DNA from: Alkalicoccus daliensis
GTDB taxonomy: Bacteria > Bacillota > Bacilli > Bacillales > Salisediminibacteriaceae
Assembly (NCBI RefSeq): GCF_900103955.1
Contig: NZ_FNIL01000013.1
Coordinates: 25,382-89,381, forward strand
Length of the DNA: 64,000 nt
Reading direction: 5' to 3'
In this document: in pieces, positions 10,148 through 18,154 of the stretch
How the letters are laid out: each line of letters opens with the position of its first letter
Numbering within the stretch: the first letter of the stretch is position 1
Notes under the pieces: model-generated
Told to the model about the DNA's origin: nothing
Databases searched by the model: none
Seen by the model: only the letters and a program-made list of their open reading frames with translations
Translations under genes and position numbers: made by a program

Positions 10148-11830
10148 ATGACTATTTTAAAAGCAGCAGAAAATGCGAAAGTCAAAGCAAATTTCACTAA
10201 AGACGGAGGGGCCGTCAATTTTTCCTGGGAAGATGCCGTAAATGGGCTTGCAAAAGTCCCGGAAGGAAAGTGGAACGCGGCCTATGAATGTATCGACCGT
10301 CATGTGGAGGAAGGATATGGAGCAAAAGAGGCACTTTTGTTTACAGACGGTACAGAAGACCGGTCATTTACGTTTGAGGAAGTAAAGAAGATTACTGATG
10401 ACTATGCACGCGTGTTGAAAGCGGAGGGAGTATCCGTGGGAGACCGCGTATTTATTTTTCTTCCTAAATCGCCGGAGTGCTACTTCGCTATTTTAGCAGC
10501 TATAAAAGTTGGAGCCATTGCAGGGCCGCTGTTTGAAGCGTTTATGGAAGACGCCGTCCGTGAAAGAATGCAGGACTGTGAAGCGCAGTACTTAATTACA
10601 GATGATGTATTAACAAATAGAGTGCCTTATAAAGATATTACTTCTCTTATAAAAACGTGGCATCTTGATGATCTGGAAGCAGAGGCCGAAGCATTACAGG
10701 GTGGAGAAGAGCCGATCGAATGGATGGGGGAGCAGGACAGCATGCTGATTCACTATACTTCCGGTTCAACAGGCCAGCCGAAAGGGGTGCTTCATGCACA
10801 GAAAGTGCTGCCGCATCACTTCATTACCGGTCGCTGGGTACTGGATATTCAGGATGATGATGTCTACTGGTGCACTTCACACCCTGGCTGGGTAACAGGC
10901 AGTGTGTACGGCGTATTTGCTCCGTGGCTTAATCGTGCGACAGTAGTCATTCACGGCGGGCGGTTTGATGCAAAAGAATGGTATGGCCTCCTGGAACGCT
11001 TCGGCGTAACTATATGGTACAGTGCGCCTACCGCTTTTCGCATGCTGATGAGTGAAGGCGATGTGTACCGTGAATTTGATCTTTCCAAGCTGCGCCATAT
11101 GCTCAGTGTAGGAGAGCCATTGAATCCGGAAGTAATTCATTGGGCAAAAAGAGCTTTTGACGTAAGAATTCACGATACTTGGTGGATGACAGAAACCGGG
11201 GGCCATCTCATCGTGAATCTCCCTTCAGAAACAATTAAACCAGGTTCTATGGGAAGAGCGTTTCCAGGTGTGGAAGTTGGAATTCTTGATGAAAAGAATC
11301 AGCCGCTGCCGGCATACGAACCAGGAAAGCTTGCAATCAAAGCGCCGTGGCCGGGTTTAATGAAGGAAATCTGGAAAAACGAAGAGAAGTTCCAATCCTA
11401 TTTTACTGAAAATGGATGGTACATCTCAGGTGATACTGCATTTCAGGATGAAGAAGGATATGTTTTCTTTCAGGGAAGAGACGATGATCTCATTAAAACA
11501 GCTGGAGAACGGGTAGGGCCTTTTGAGGTGGAATCGAAGCTGATTGAGCACCCTGCGGTGGCGGAAGCAGGTGTTATTGGAAAACCGGATAAAATAAGAG
11601 GACAGATTATTAAAGCATTTATTACGCTCCGCCATGGTTATGAAACGAGCGAAGCACTGGAGAAAGAAATCAGTTTGTTTGTCCGGAAAAATCTTGCAGC
11701 GCATGCAGCACCCAAAGAGATTGAAGTCGTGAATGAACTGCCAAAAACCAAAATCAGCGGAAAAATTCTTCGGCGGCTGTTAAAAGAGCAGGAGCTGGAG
11801 AAAATGGAAAAGGAGGAACTGACAACATGA
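10148..11830 (+). CDS. AMP-forming acyl-CoA (acetyl-CoA) synthetase
   Basis: A 560-residue ANL-superfamily enzyme that activates a carboxylate with ATP and CoA through an acyl-AMP. The AMP-binding P-loop-like motif is YTSGSTGQPKGVLH; DDVYWCTSHPGWVTGSVYG is characteristic of the acetyl-CoA synthetase group; WWMTETGG and GWYISGDTAFQDEEGYVFFQGR complete the core; the C-terminal PKTKISGKILRRLL carries the lysine used in the second half-reaction and often acetylated. Shorter than canonical AcsA (about 650), nearer to the AcsA of B. subtilis (about 570). ATG 10145 and 10148 are both possible behind AAGGAGG. In a methionine operon it could reactivate the acetate released by MetY; this is inference. 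Confidence 0.88.
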   Translation: MTILKAAENAKVKANFTKDGGAVNFSWEDAVNGLAKVPEGKWNAAYECIDRHVEEGYGAKEALLFTDGTEDRSFTFEEVKKITDDYARVLKAEGVSVGDRVFIFLPKSPECYFAILAAIKVGAIAGPLFEAFMEDAVRERMQDCEAQYLITDDVLTNRVPYKDITSLIKTWHLDDLEAEAEALQGGEEPIEWMGEQDSMLIHYTSGSTGQPKGVLHAQKVLPHHFITGRWVLDIQDDDVYWCTSHPGWVTGSVYGVFAPWLNRATVVIHGGRFDAKEWYGLLERFGVTIWYSAPTAFRMLMSEGDVYREFDLSKLRHMLSVGEPLNPEVIHWAKRAFDVRIHDTWWMTETGGHLIVNLPSETIKPGSMGRAFPGVEVGILDEKNQPLPAYEPGKLAIKAPWPGLMKEIWKNEEKFQSYFTENGWYISGDTAFQDEEGYVFFQGRDDDLIKTAGERVGPFEVESKLIEHPAVAEAGVIGKPDKIRGQIIKAFITLRHGYETSEALEKEISLFVRKNLAAHAAPKEIEVVNELPKTKISGKILRRLLKEQELEKMEKEELTT

Positions 11831-13008
11831 GTAATCGGTTAGCAATTATCGGATACGGAACGGTAGGAAGCGGTGTATATGAAGCATTAATTGAAAAGCA
11901 GGCAAAAGTAGAAGGGCTGGTAGGAAACTTTTCGATTCCTGTCATTGTCGTAAAGGATCCTGACGTTCCGCGAAAAGTGAGCAGCAGCACAATTGTAACT
12001 ACAGATTTCACGGAAATTTTTAAACAAAAAGTGGATACTGCTGTAGAAGCGACTCCTGATGCAGAAACTGCATATCCAATTGTAAAGGAACTTTTGGAAA
12101 ATGGTATTACAGTAATTACTGCGAATAAAGAATTAGTAGCAAAGTACGGAGAAGAACTTCTTTATACAGCAGCGCTGAAAAACTGCCGCTTTTATTTTGA
12201 GGCAGCTGTTGCCGGAGGTATTCCTATTTTAACAAGTGTCCGTCACGCGTTGAAGACGAATACGATCGAAAAAGTGGAAGGCATTGTGAACGGCACCTCA
12301 AATTTTATTCTGACTAAAATGCGTGATGAAGGCACTGCTTTTAATGAAGCTTTAAAACAGGCGCAGGAATTTGGATATGCAGAAGCTGTGCCGGATAAAG
12401 ATATTGATGGATGGGATGCCTGGTATAAAACAACCATCCTCAGCCACTGGCTCTACGGGAAACCGCCGGAATGGCAGGAAGAAAAGCCGAAGGGCATTCG
12501 TGACATTGATGTCCGTGATCTTCACCTGGCAGATGTATTCGGAGGGAGGGTAAAACACGTTGCTTCCCTGGAGGGCACGAAAGCAGCAGTGGAACCAAGG
12601 CTGATCCTTGCAGACCATGCACTGTATGGGGTAGAAGGTGTAAACAACGGCGTACACGTACAGGGTTCGATTTCCGGCTCTCTTTTATTCCAGGGAGCAG
12701 GAGCCGGGAAATTTCCAACCGCAAGTGCTGTAATTGAAGATATTGTAAACCACTGGACGAACACCGCAGAAGCGGAGCCGCCACAGCTGGAGGAGGAAGT
12801 AAAGCCAAAAGAGGCAGAGACTTTCCCTTACTGGTTTATTACAGGAAGCGGCTTAGAGAACCTTCCTAACCGTGTAACAGATATTGAAATTGTGGAAGGA
12901 CGGGAAGGCACCATAATCGAAGCCGCTAAATCCGAAGCTGTTAAATTCGGAGAAGCAGTATATCCAGTAAGCGGAACACTGAAGAAAATTTTAGTGGCTG
13001 CTGGATAA
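11827..13008 (+). CDS. hom: Homoserine dehydrogenase
   Basis: A 393-residue enzyme reducing aspartate semialdehyde to homoserine. The NAD(P)-binding motif is IIGYGTVGSGVYEAL; the catalytic-domain signature runs from AAVAGGIPILTS through VNGTSNFILTKM to FGYAEAVPDKDIDGWDAWYK. It lacks the usual C-terminal ACT regulatory domain of B. subtilis Hom; instead the C-terminal 60 residues form a different short domain. It shares an ATGA overlap with the preceding synthetase. Being last in the S-box operon, it supplies homoserine for methionine and is probably not the threonine-regulated copy. A terminator follows. Confidence 0.92.
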   Translation: MSNRLAIIGYGTVGSGVYEALIEKQAKVEGLVGNFSIPVIVVKDPDVPRKVSSSTIVTTDFTEIFKQKVDTAVEATPDAETAYPIVKELLENGITVITANKELVAKYGEELLYTAALKNCRFYFEAAVAGGIPILTSVRHALKTNTIEKVEGIVNGTSNFILTKMRDEGTAFNEALKQAQEFGYAEAVPDKDIDGWDAWYKTTILSHWLYGKPPEWQEEKPKGIRDIDVRDLHLADVFGGRVKHVASLEGTKAAVEPRLILADHALYGVEGVNNGVHVQGSISGSLLFQGAGAGKFPTASAVIEDIVNHWTNTAEAEPPQLEEEVKPKEAETFPYWFITGSGLENLPNRVTDIEIVEGREGTIIEAAKSEAVKFGEAVYPVSGTLKKILVAAG

Positions 13009-13038
13009 CAAGAAATTTTTATGATTTTTTTACGACTG

Positions 13039-13072
13039 ACCTTTACGATGTGCTTATCGTAAAGGTATTTTC
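13039..13072 (+). terminator. Terminator of the methionine operon
   Basis: ACCTTTACGAT (13039-13049) and ATCGTAAAGGT (13056-13066) form a perfect 11-bp stem, then ATTTT. Confidence 0.85.
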
Positions 13073-13131
13073 CTATGAATGAGCCGTGAAATATACCATA
13101 ATAGGAAAAGACATCAGAAAGGATGATATTT

Positions 13132-13725
13132 ATGACATTGAAAGTTCGCATTTACAGCGACTTTGTTTGACCATTCTGCTATTTAGCGGAGGCTCCGCTA
13201 TTTCGGGCAATAGAAGGAAAAGAGGCAGAAATCGAATGGCTGCCGTTTGAGCTGCGCCCTTATCCAAATGAGACCTTAAGTCCACACAGCGATTATATCC
13301 AGCAGGCATGGCATCAATCAATACTCCCTATTGCAGAGCAGCTGAATGTAACGATGAATTTGAATATGACCGACCCGCAGCCTCACACGCACTATGCACA
13401 TGAAGGACTGCTGTTTGCAAAAGAGCATGATAAAGGAAATGAGTACGCGCATAAAGTGTTCCGTGCTTTTTATGAAGATGGGATAAATATCGGTGATATC
13501 TCAGAGCTTCGTAGAATAGCGGAAGAAACGGGGCTTCCTGGAGAGGACTTCAGCCAGGCGCTGGAGGACAGAGTTTATTCCGACGCAAGAGAAGCTTCGA
13601 TAAGAAAAGCGTACGAGGAAGGCGTGCAGGCTGTGCCTACCTTTTACATTGGAGATAAAAAACTCACCGGGCTTCAGTCACAGGAAGCATACGAAAAAGC
13701 AGTAACAGAGGCAGAAACCGAATAA
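13132..13725 (+). CDS. DsbA/FrnE-family thiol oxidoreductase, candidate selenoprotein (in-frame UGA)
   Basis: Reading from ATG 13132 (AAAGGATG site upstream) gives MTLKVRIYSDFV, then UGA at 13168-13170, then PFCYLAEAPL and an open frame to 13725; total 197 residues with UGA read as residue 13. Family members (FrnE, B. subtilis YwbO) have SDFVCPFCY here, so UGA sits exactly on the first catalytic cysteine of CxxC. The rest is intact: EWLPFELRPYP, AYEEGVQAVPTFYIG with the cis-proline loop, and a normal C-terminus. A stem-loop fitting the bacterial SECIS rule starts 13 bases after the UGA. So this is read as a UxxC selenoprotein. Alternatives: a Cys-to-stop pseudogene or a base-call error. Translation of the UGA needs selABCD, not in this window. 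Confidence 0.72.
13184..13200 (+). promoter_or_regulatory. SECIS-like hairpin
   Basis: TAGCGGAGGCTCCGCTA: a perfect 7-bp stem (13184-13190 with 13194-13200) capped by the three-base loop GGC. The loop starts 20 bases after the UGA; the published bacterial SECIS rule asks for a small apical loop with a G in its first two bases, 16-37 bases past the UGA. Both conditions are met within the coding frame. Confidence 0.65.
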
Positions 13726-13765
13726 ATATTTCTGATGAAAGAAATATTTGTGATAGAAGCAATCG

Positions 13766-13945
13766 TTTGGAAGGTGATGAAGCACAAGCAGAATCGATCC
13801 TGTTTCTTAAAGGCAGCATGGCGGTCTCCGCCCTGCTGTCTGTGGATCGATGGAAGCTGCGCCCTGATTTAAAGAAATTAGTCGAGAAAGCCCTTGGCAA
13901 GCCTCTTCGATATTATAGCAGTGGTATTACTTCTCTTTAATGAAG
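13766..13945 (+). repeat. Modular repeat, partial copy D (alternative central hairpin)
   Basis: Lacks the left module but matches copy C (57158-57472, opposite strand) across the centre: outer ATCGATCC/GGATCGAT, inner GGCGG-TCT-CCGCC hairpin, then AAATTAGTCGAGAAAGCCC and the GTATTACTTCT end. The left outer-stem strand is absent, so this copy is truncated. It lies between the candidate selenoprotein and secY, in secY orientation. Confidence 0.75.
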
Positions 13946-14234
13946 CTTTTTTTTTAGCAGCAGCTGTTCATGATAGAAATATAAGTAGAAAAGTACCGGA
14001 CACTGCTTAATCTGTAGATTATTTTTTCAAAAACCCCTGTTTTCTCCAATTTTTTTTCAAAAAGGAAAAATTGTCCGCGCATTGAAGAAGCGAATGTGAT
14101 AGACTAAAAAAGCAGTAATTTTTCAAAATTGTCGCTAGTCATATGTTTTGATGGGGGTATCTTACACGCATCGTTATGCGTAAACGGTTACGCAGCATCA
14201 GAGATTTTTGAGATGAACAGAGGTGTATAGTTTT
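13946..14234 (+). promoter_or_regulatory. secY leader with two mutually exclusive hairpins
   Basis: A gene-free stretch rich in T and A. Near its end, ACGCAT-CGTT-ATGCGT (14166-14181) overlaps TGCGTAA-ACGG-TTACGCA (14177-14194); only one can form at a time. A plausible but weak promoter element (TTGAAG, TAAAAA) lies near 14082-14110. The final AGAGGTG is the secY ribosome-binding site. Confidence 0.5.
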
Positions 14235-15536
14235 ATGTTTAATACATTAAAAGGGATGTTTAAAGCTGGAGACTTGCGTAATAAAATTTTCTTTACGCTG
14301 TCAATTCTTATTGTCTTCCGTATTGGAGCGCATCTTCCTGCTCCTGGAGTAAACGCGGATGCGTTAAGCTTTGACGGTCTTGCAGCGCTTGGATTTTTAA
14401 ATACTTTCGGTGGTGGTGCACTGGAGAACTTTTCGATTTTTGCCACAGGAATTATGCCTTATATCACAGCTTCCATTATCGTGCAGCTCCTCCGCATGGA
14501 TGTAGTTCCAAAATTTGCGGAATGGGGTCGTGAAGGGGATGCCGGCCGTAAAAAGCTGGCACAGGTAACTCGTTATGGAACAGTTGGAATTGCGTTTGTA
14601 CAGGCGCTCGGAATGTCTATCGGGTTTAACAACCTTATGCCGGGACTTGTGCCGAACCCTTCTGTCACAACGTATCTGATTATCGCCATCACACTGACAG
14701 GCGGAACCGCTTTTCTATTATGGCTCGGTGAACAGATTACTGCAAAGGGTGTAGGGAATGGTATTTCCATTCTTATCTTTGCCGGTATTGCCGCAGGTAT
14801 TCCGAATGGTGTAATGCAGCTGTATTCTATTTACATCGCCGATGCAGGGGACCAGCTGTTTATGAATATTGTTATCGTAGCTTTAATCGTACTTGCGATT
14901 CTGGCAGTAGTAGTATTCGTTATCTTCGTACAGCAGGCAGAACGTAAAGTTCCTGTACAGTACGCGAAACAGATCGCAGCCGGCGGGCGTGCGACTGGCG
15001 GCCAGTCATCACACTTGCCGATCAAGGTGAACGCAGCAGGGGTTATTCCGGTTATCTTTGCCATGTCTCTGTTTATTTTCCCGCCGACAGTAGCGAATTT
15101 CGTCGGTGAGGGAAGTCCGATCGCTACATGGATTGTACAGACGTTTGACTATACCAATCCAATCGGTATGATAGTGTATGCTGTCCTTATCATTGCGTTC
15201 GCTTATTTCTATACGTTTGTGCAGATGAATCCTGAGCAGATGGCAGAAAATCTGCAGAGACAGAACGGATTTATTCCAGGGGTGCGCCCTGGGAAAGCTA
15301 CACAGAATTATATTATTAAACTGTTATACCGTCTTACGCTGGTAGGCTCTTTATTCCTTGCGACCGTGGCGATTCTGCCATTGATTTTTGGTCAGCTTGC
15401 AGGTCTGCCGCCGGCTGTGCAGATTGGTGGTACTGGTCTTCTGATCGTGGTCGGGGTAGCCCTTGATACGATGAAGAGAATTGAAAGCCAGCTGATCGAC
15501 CGCCGTTATTCCGGCTTTATGCGTCGGCCATCCTAA
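14235..15536 (+). CDS. secY: SecY-type protein translocase subunit, solitary copy
   Basis: A 433-residue polytopic membrane protein forming the protein-conducting channel of the Sec translocon. Ten membrane segments are visible. Signature regions: GDLRNKIFFTLSILIVFRIG, the plug/TM2 region NTFGGGALENFSIFATGIMPYITASII, VQQAERKVPVQYAKQ in the cytoplasmic loop, and NLQRQNGFIPGVRPGKATQNY. Start chosen at ATG 14235 behind AGAGGTG; a GTG at 14223 is in frame but overlaps that site. It is not in the ribosomal-protein (spc) operon, the usual location, so it may be a second, paralogous SecY. It is canonical in sequence, unlike the accessory SecY2 of Gram-positive SecA2 systems. A strong terminator follows. 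Confidence 0.93.
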   Translation: MFNTLKGMFKAGDLRNKIFFTLSILIVFRIGAHLPAPGVNADALSFDGLAALGFLNTFGGGALENFSIFATGIMPYITASIIVQLLRMDVVPKFAEWGREGDAGRKKLAQVTRYGTVGIAFVQALGMSIGFNNLMPGLVPNPSVTTYLIIAITLTGGTAFLLWLGEQITAKGVGNGISILIFAGIAAGIPNGVMQLYSIYIADAGDQLFMNIVIVALIVLAILAVVVFVIFVQQAERKVPVQYAKQIAAGGRATGGQSSHLPIKVNAAGVIPVIFAMSLFIFPPTVANFVGEGSPIATWIVQTFDYTNPIGMIVYAVLIIAFAYFYTFVQMNPEQMAENLQRQNGFIPGVRPGKATQNYIIKLLYRLTLVGSLFLATVAILPLIFGQLAGLPPAVQIGGTGLLIVVGVALDTMKRIESQLIDRRYSGFMRRPS

Positions 15537-15555
15537 AATTTTTAAAAAAAGTTTT

Positions 15556-15597
15556 AAAAAGATTCAGCGCTGCAAATGCACGCTGAATCTTTTTTTT
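15556..15597 (+). terminator. Terminator after secY
   Basis: GATTCAGCG/CGCTGAATC stem extended by A/T pairs, with eight or more T residues after it. Confidence 0.92.
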
Positions 15598-15643
15598 GTT
15601 TAAACGGAAAAAAAGTAATGTCAAAGTTTTTTGGTTTTTCTTA

Positions 15644-15672
15644 TTGCGCGTTGGAGAATTTTTCTATATAGT
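15644..15672 (+). promoter_or_regulatory. Promoter of the fad operon
   Basis: TTGCGC (15644-15649), a 17-base spacer, TATAGT (15667-15672). About 80 bases before the fadN start codon and just upstream of the FadR box. Confidence 0.6.
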
Positions 15673-15709
15673 AGAGATAGCGCAAGAGATTATTTTTTTA
15701 AGAAGAAAA

Positions 15710-15727
15710 TGAATGAGTATTCATTCA
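15710..15727 (+). promoter_or_regulatory. FadR operator
   Basis: TGAATGAGTATTCATTCA matches the published Bacillus FadR box TGAATGANTANTCATTCA exactly. It lies downstream of the promoter, where bound FadR would block transcription until long-chain acyl-CoA is present. Confidence 0.9.
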
Positions 15728-15752
15728 AAAATATACTGCAAGGAGGTTTCTC

Positions 15753-18137
15753 ATGTCACGACATATTAAAAAAGCAGCAGTTTTAGGTTCGGGCATCATG
15801 GGTTCTGGTATCGCAGCTCACTTAGCAAACATTGGTATTCCAGTACTTTTACTGGATATTGTACCAAAGGACAAGCAGGAAAGCGGGGGGACTGTCGCTA
15901 CCCTGGAAGAGAAAAAAGTGCGCAGCAGCCTGGCGCTGGAGGCAGTAAAAAAGCTTCATAAACAAAAGCCTGCACCGCTTACGCAGAAAGAAAATGCAGA
16001 TTTGATTGAAGCGGGTAACTTTGAAGATGATATGCATCGTTTAAGTGAAGTGGATTGGATCATTGAGGTAGTAGTTGAAAATCTGGAGATAAAACAAAAA
16101 GTATTTTCCCAGGTGGAAGAACACCGCAAACCTGGTTCTATCGTCAGTTCGAACACTTCCGGCATTTCGGTTGAAGCGATGGCTGAAGGACGTTCAGAAG
16201 ATTTCCGGACACATTTTCTCGGCACACATTTCTTTAATCCGCCGCGTTATTTAAAGCTCCTTGAAGTCATTCCTACGAAAGATACCAGCGAGGACGTATT
16301 ATCTTTCATGAAGCAATTCGGAGAAGATGTACTCGGCAAAGGTGTTGTGGAAGCGAAGGATACCCCGAACTTTATCGGGAACCGGATCGGTACTTACGGA
16401 CTGCTTGTTACAGCAAGGGAAATGCAGAAGGGCGGCTTTACGGTAGGGGAAGTTGATTCCGTCACAGGACCTGCATTAGGCAGACCGAAAAGTGCTACTT
16501 TCAGAACTCTGGATGTTGTAGGTCTGGATACATTTATGCACGTAGCAAAAAACGTATATGATCAAGTGGAAGGAGACGAAAAAGAAGTATTTGATCCTCC
16601 AGCTTTTATGAAAAAAATGATTGAGGAAAAAATGCTGGGCAGCAAAACAGGGAAAGGTTTTTATCAGAAAAAGAAAACAGATAAAGGCAGCGAAATCTAT
16701 GAGCTGGATTACGAAACGATGGAATATAAAGAGCGCACGAAAATGAAAGCGCCTTCTATCCAGCAGAGTAAGCAGGCAAAAGGAAAGGCTGCAAAAATTC
16801 AGACGCTTGTTTATGCAGATGACAGAGCTGGAGAGCTTGTCTGGAACATCCTGAAACCAACGCTTCTCTACTCAGCGGAAAAAGCTTATGAAATAGCAAA
16901 CTCTGTTTATGAAGTAGACAATGCTATGAAGTGGGGCTTCGGATGGGAACTGGGTCCTTTTGAAACGTGGGATGCGATTGGATTGGAAAAATCAGTGGCA
17001 CGCATGAAGGAAGAGGGAGAAACCATTCCTGCATGGATTGAAAAAATGATCGCAGAAGGAAACACAAAGTTTTATGAAGGGTACGGACGCTTCTACCATG
17101 AGGGCAGCTATAAAGATGCGGACGTAAATAAAAAAGTAATTCATCTGAAATCCTATAAAAACGAAAGCAATATTATTATGAAAAATGCGGGTGCCTCCCT
17201 CATTGATATTGGTGACGAGATCGCAGTGCTTGAATTTACCTCCCCGAATAATTCTATCGGGCTGGATGTCATGCAGATGATCAATAAGTCGATCGATGAA
17301 GTCGAGAAAAATTACAAAGGGCTCGTGATCAACAACCAGGGAAAAAATTTCTGTGTCGGCGCCAACCTGATGATGATGCTGATGGAAGCTCAGGATATGA
17401 ATTTCCCAGAGCTTGACCTGGTAGTAAGACAGTTCCAGAAAACTACACAGAAAATAAAATATTCCCAAAAGCCGGTTGTTGCTGCGCCATTCCAGATGAC
17501 GCTTGGCGGCGGTACAGAAATCAGCCTTCCTGCTGCAGGAATTCAAGCTTCCATGGAAACGTATATGGGCCTTGTGGAAACAGGCGTAGGGCTGATCCCA
17601 GGAGGCGGGGGTAACAAAGAGCTTTATCTCCGGCATATAAATGCACTGCCGAAAGGGACGCAGGTGGACCTGCAGGCAGTATCCAATAATGTATTTGAAA
17701 AAATAGCGATGGCCAAAGTGAGCACAAGTGCACATGAAGCAAGAATGCACGGCTTTCTGCGCCAGGAGGATGGTATCAGCATTAACGGAGATCATCTCCT
17801 GCACGACGCAAAGCAAAAGGCATTGTTTCTTTATGAGCAGGGCTACAGAGCACCGAAACATGAAAAAATTCCTGTCGTGGGAGAACGCGGCTACGCGACG
17901 ATGCTGTTAGGAGCTAAAACATTGAAGTTCGGTGGCCATGTTTCAGATCACGATGTGAAAATCGCCGGGAAATTGGCGTTTGTACTGGCAGGCGGACGTG
18001 TTCCTTACGGTACGCAAGTAGATGAGCAGTATTTACTTGATTTGGAAAGAGAAGCATTTTTAAGCCTTATCGGCGAACCGAAAACACAGCAGCGTATGCA
18101 GCACATGCTGAGCAAAGGAAAACCGCTGCGTAATTAG
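15753..18137 (+). CDS. fadN: 3-hydroxyacyl-CoA dehydrogenase / enoyl-CoA hydratase
   Basis: A 794-residue beta-oxidation enzyme like B. subtilis FadN (YusL, about 789 residues). N-terminal dehydrogenase: Rossmann motif AAVLGSGIMGSGIAAHLANIG, then THFFNPPRYLKLLEVIP and the NFIGNRIG catalytic region. Residues from about 480 form a crotonase-like hydratase part (VLEFTSPNNSIGLDVMQMI, GLVINNQGKNFCVGANLMMM, PVVAAPFQMTLGGGTE). It oxidises 3-hydroxyacyl-CoA and hydrates enoyl-CoA. AAGGAGG precedes ATG. First gene of fadN-fadA-fadE under the FadR box. Confidence 0.95.
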   Translation: MSRHIKKAAVLGSGIMGSGIAAHLANIGIPVLLLDIVPKDKQESGGTVATLEEKKVRSSLALEAVKKLHKQKPAPLTQKENADLIEAGNFEDDMHRLSEVDWIIEVVVENLEIKQKVFSQVEEHRKPGSIVSSNTSGISVEAMAEGRSEDFRTHFLGTHFFNPPRYLKLLEVIPTKDTSEDVLSFMKQFGEDVLGKGVVEAKDTPNFIGNRIGTYGLLVTAREMQKGGFTVGEVDSVTGPALGRPKSATFRTLDVVGLDTFMHVAKNVYDQVEGDEKEVFDPPAFMKKMIEEKMLGSKTGKGFYQKKKTDKGSEIYELDYETMEYKERTKMKAPSIQQSKQAKGKAAKIQTLVYADDRAGELVWNILKPTLLYSAEKAYEIANSVYEVDNAMKWGFGWELGPFETWDAIGLEKSVARMKEEGETIPAWIEKMIAEGNTKFYEGYGRFYHEGSYKDADVNKKVIHLKSYKNESNIIMKNAGASLIDIGDEIAVLEFTSPNNSIGLDVMQMINKSIDEVEKNYKGLVINNQGKNFCVGANLMMMLMEAQDMNFPELDLVVRQFQKTTQKIKYSQKPVVAAPFQMTLGGGTEISLPAAGIQASMETYMGLVETGVGLIPGGGGNKELYLRHINALPKGTQVDLQAVSNNVFEKIAMAKVSTSAHEARMHGFLRQEDGISINGDHLLHDAKQKALFLYEQGYRAPKHEKIPVVGERGYATMLLGAKTLKFGGHVSDHDVKIAGKLAFVLAGGRVPYGTQVDEQYLLDLEREAFLSLIGEPKTQQRMQHMLSKGKPLRN

Positions 18138-18154
18138 ATGAAGGAGGGATCGAA

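Noticed and set aside
13354..13725. Short protein starting at ATG 13354
   Set aside because: This is only the C-terminal two thirds of the DsbA/FrnE-like gene; the real start is 13132 with the UGA read through or mutated.
14177..14194. cre site before secY
   Set aside because: CGTAAACGGTTACG misses the conserved TG of the cre consensus; explained better as a hairpin.
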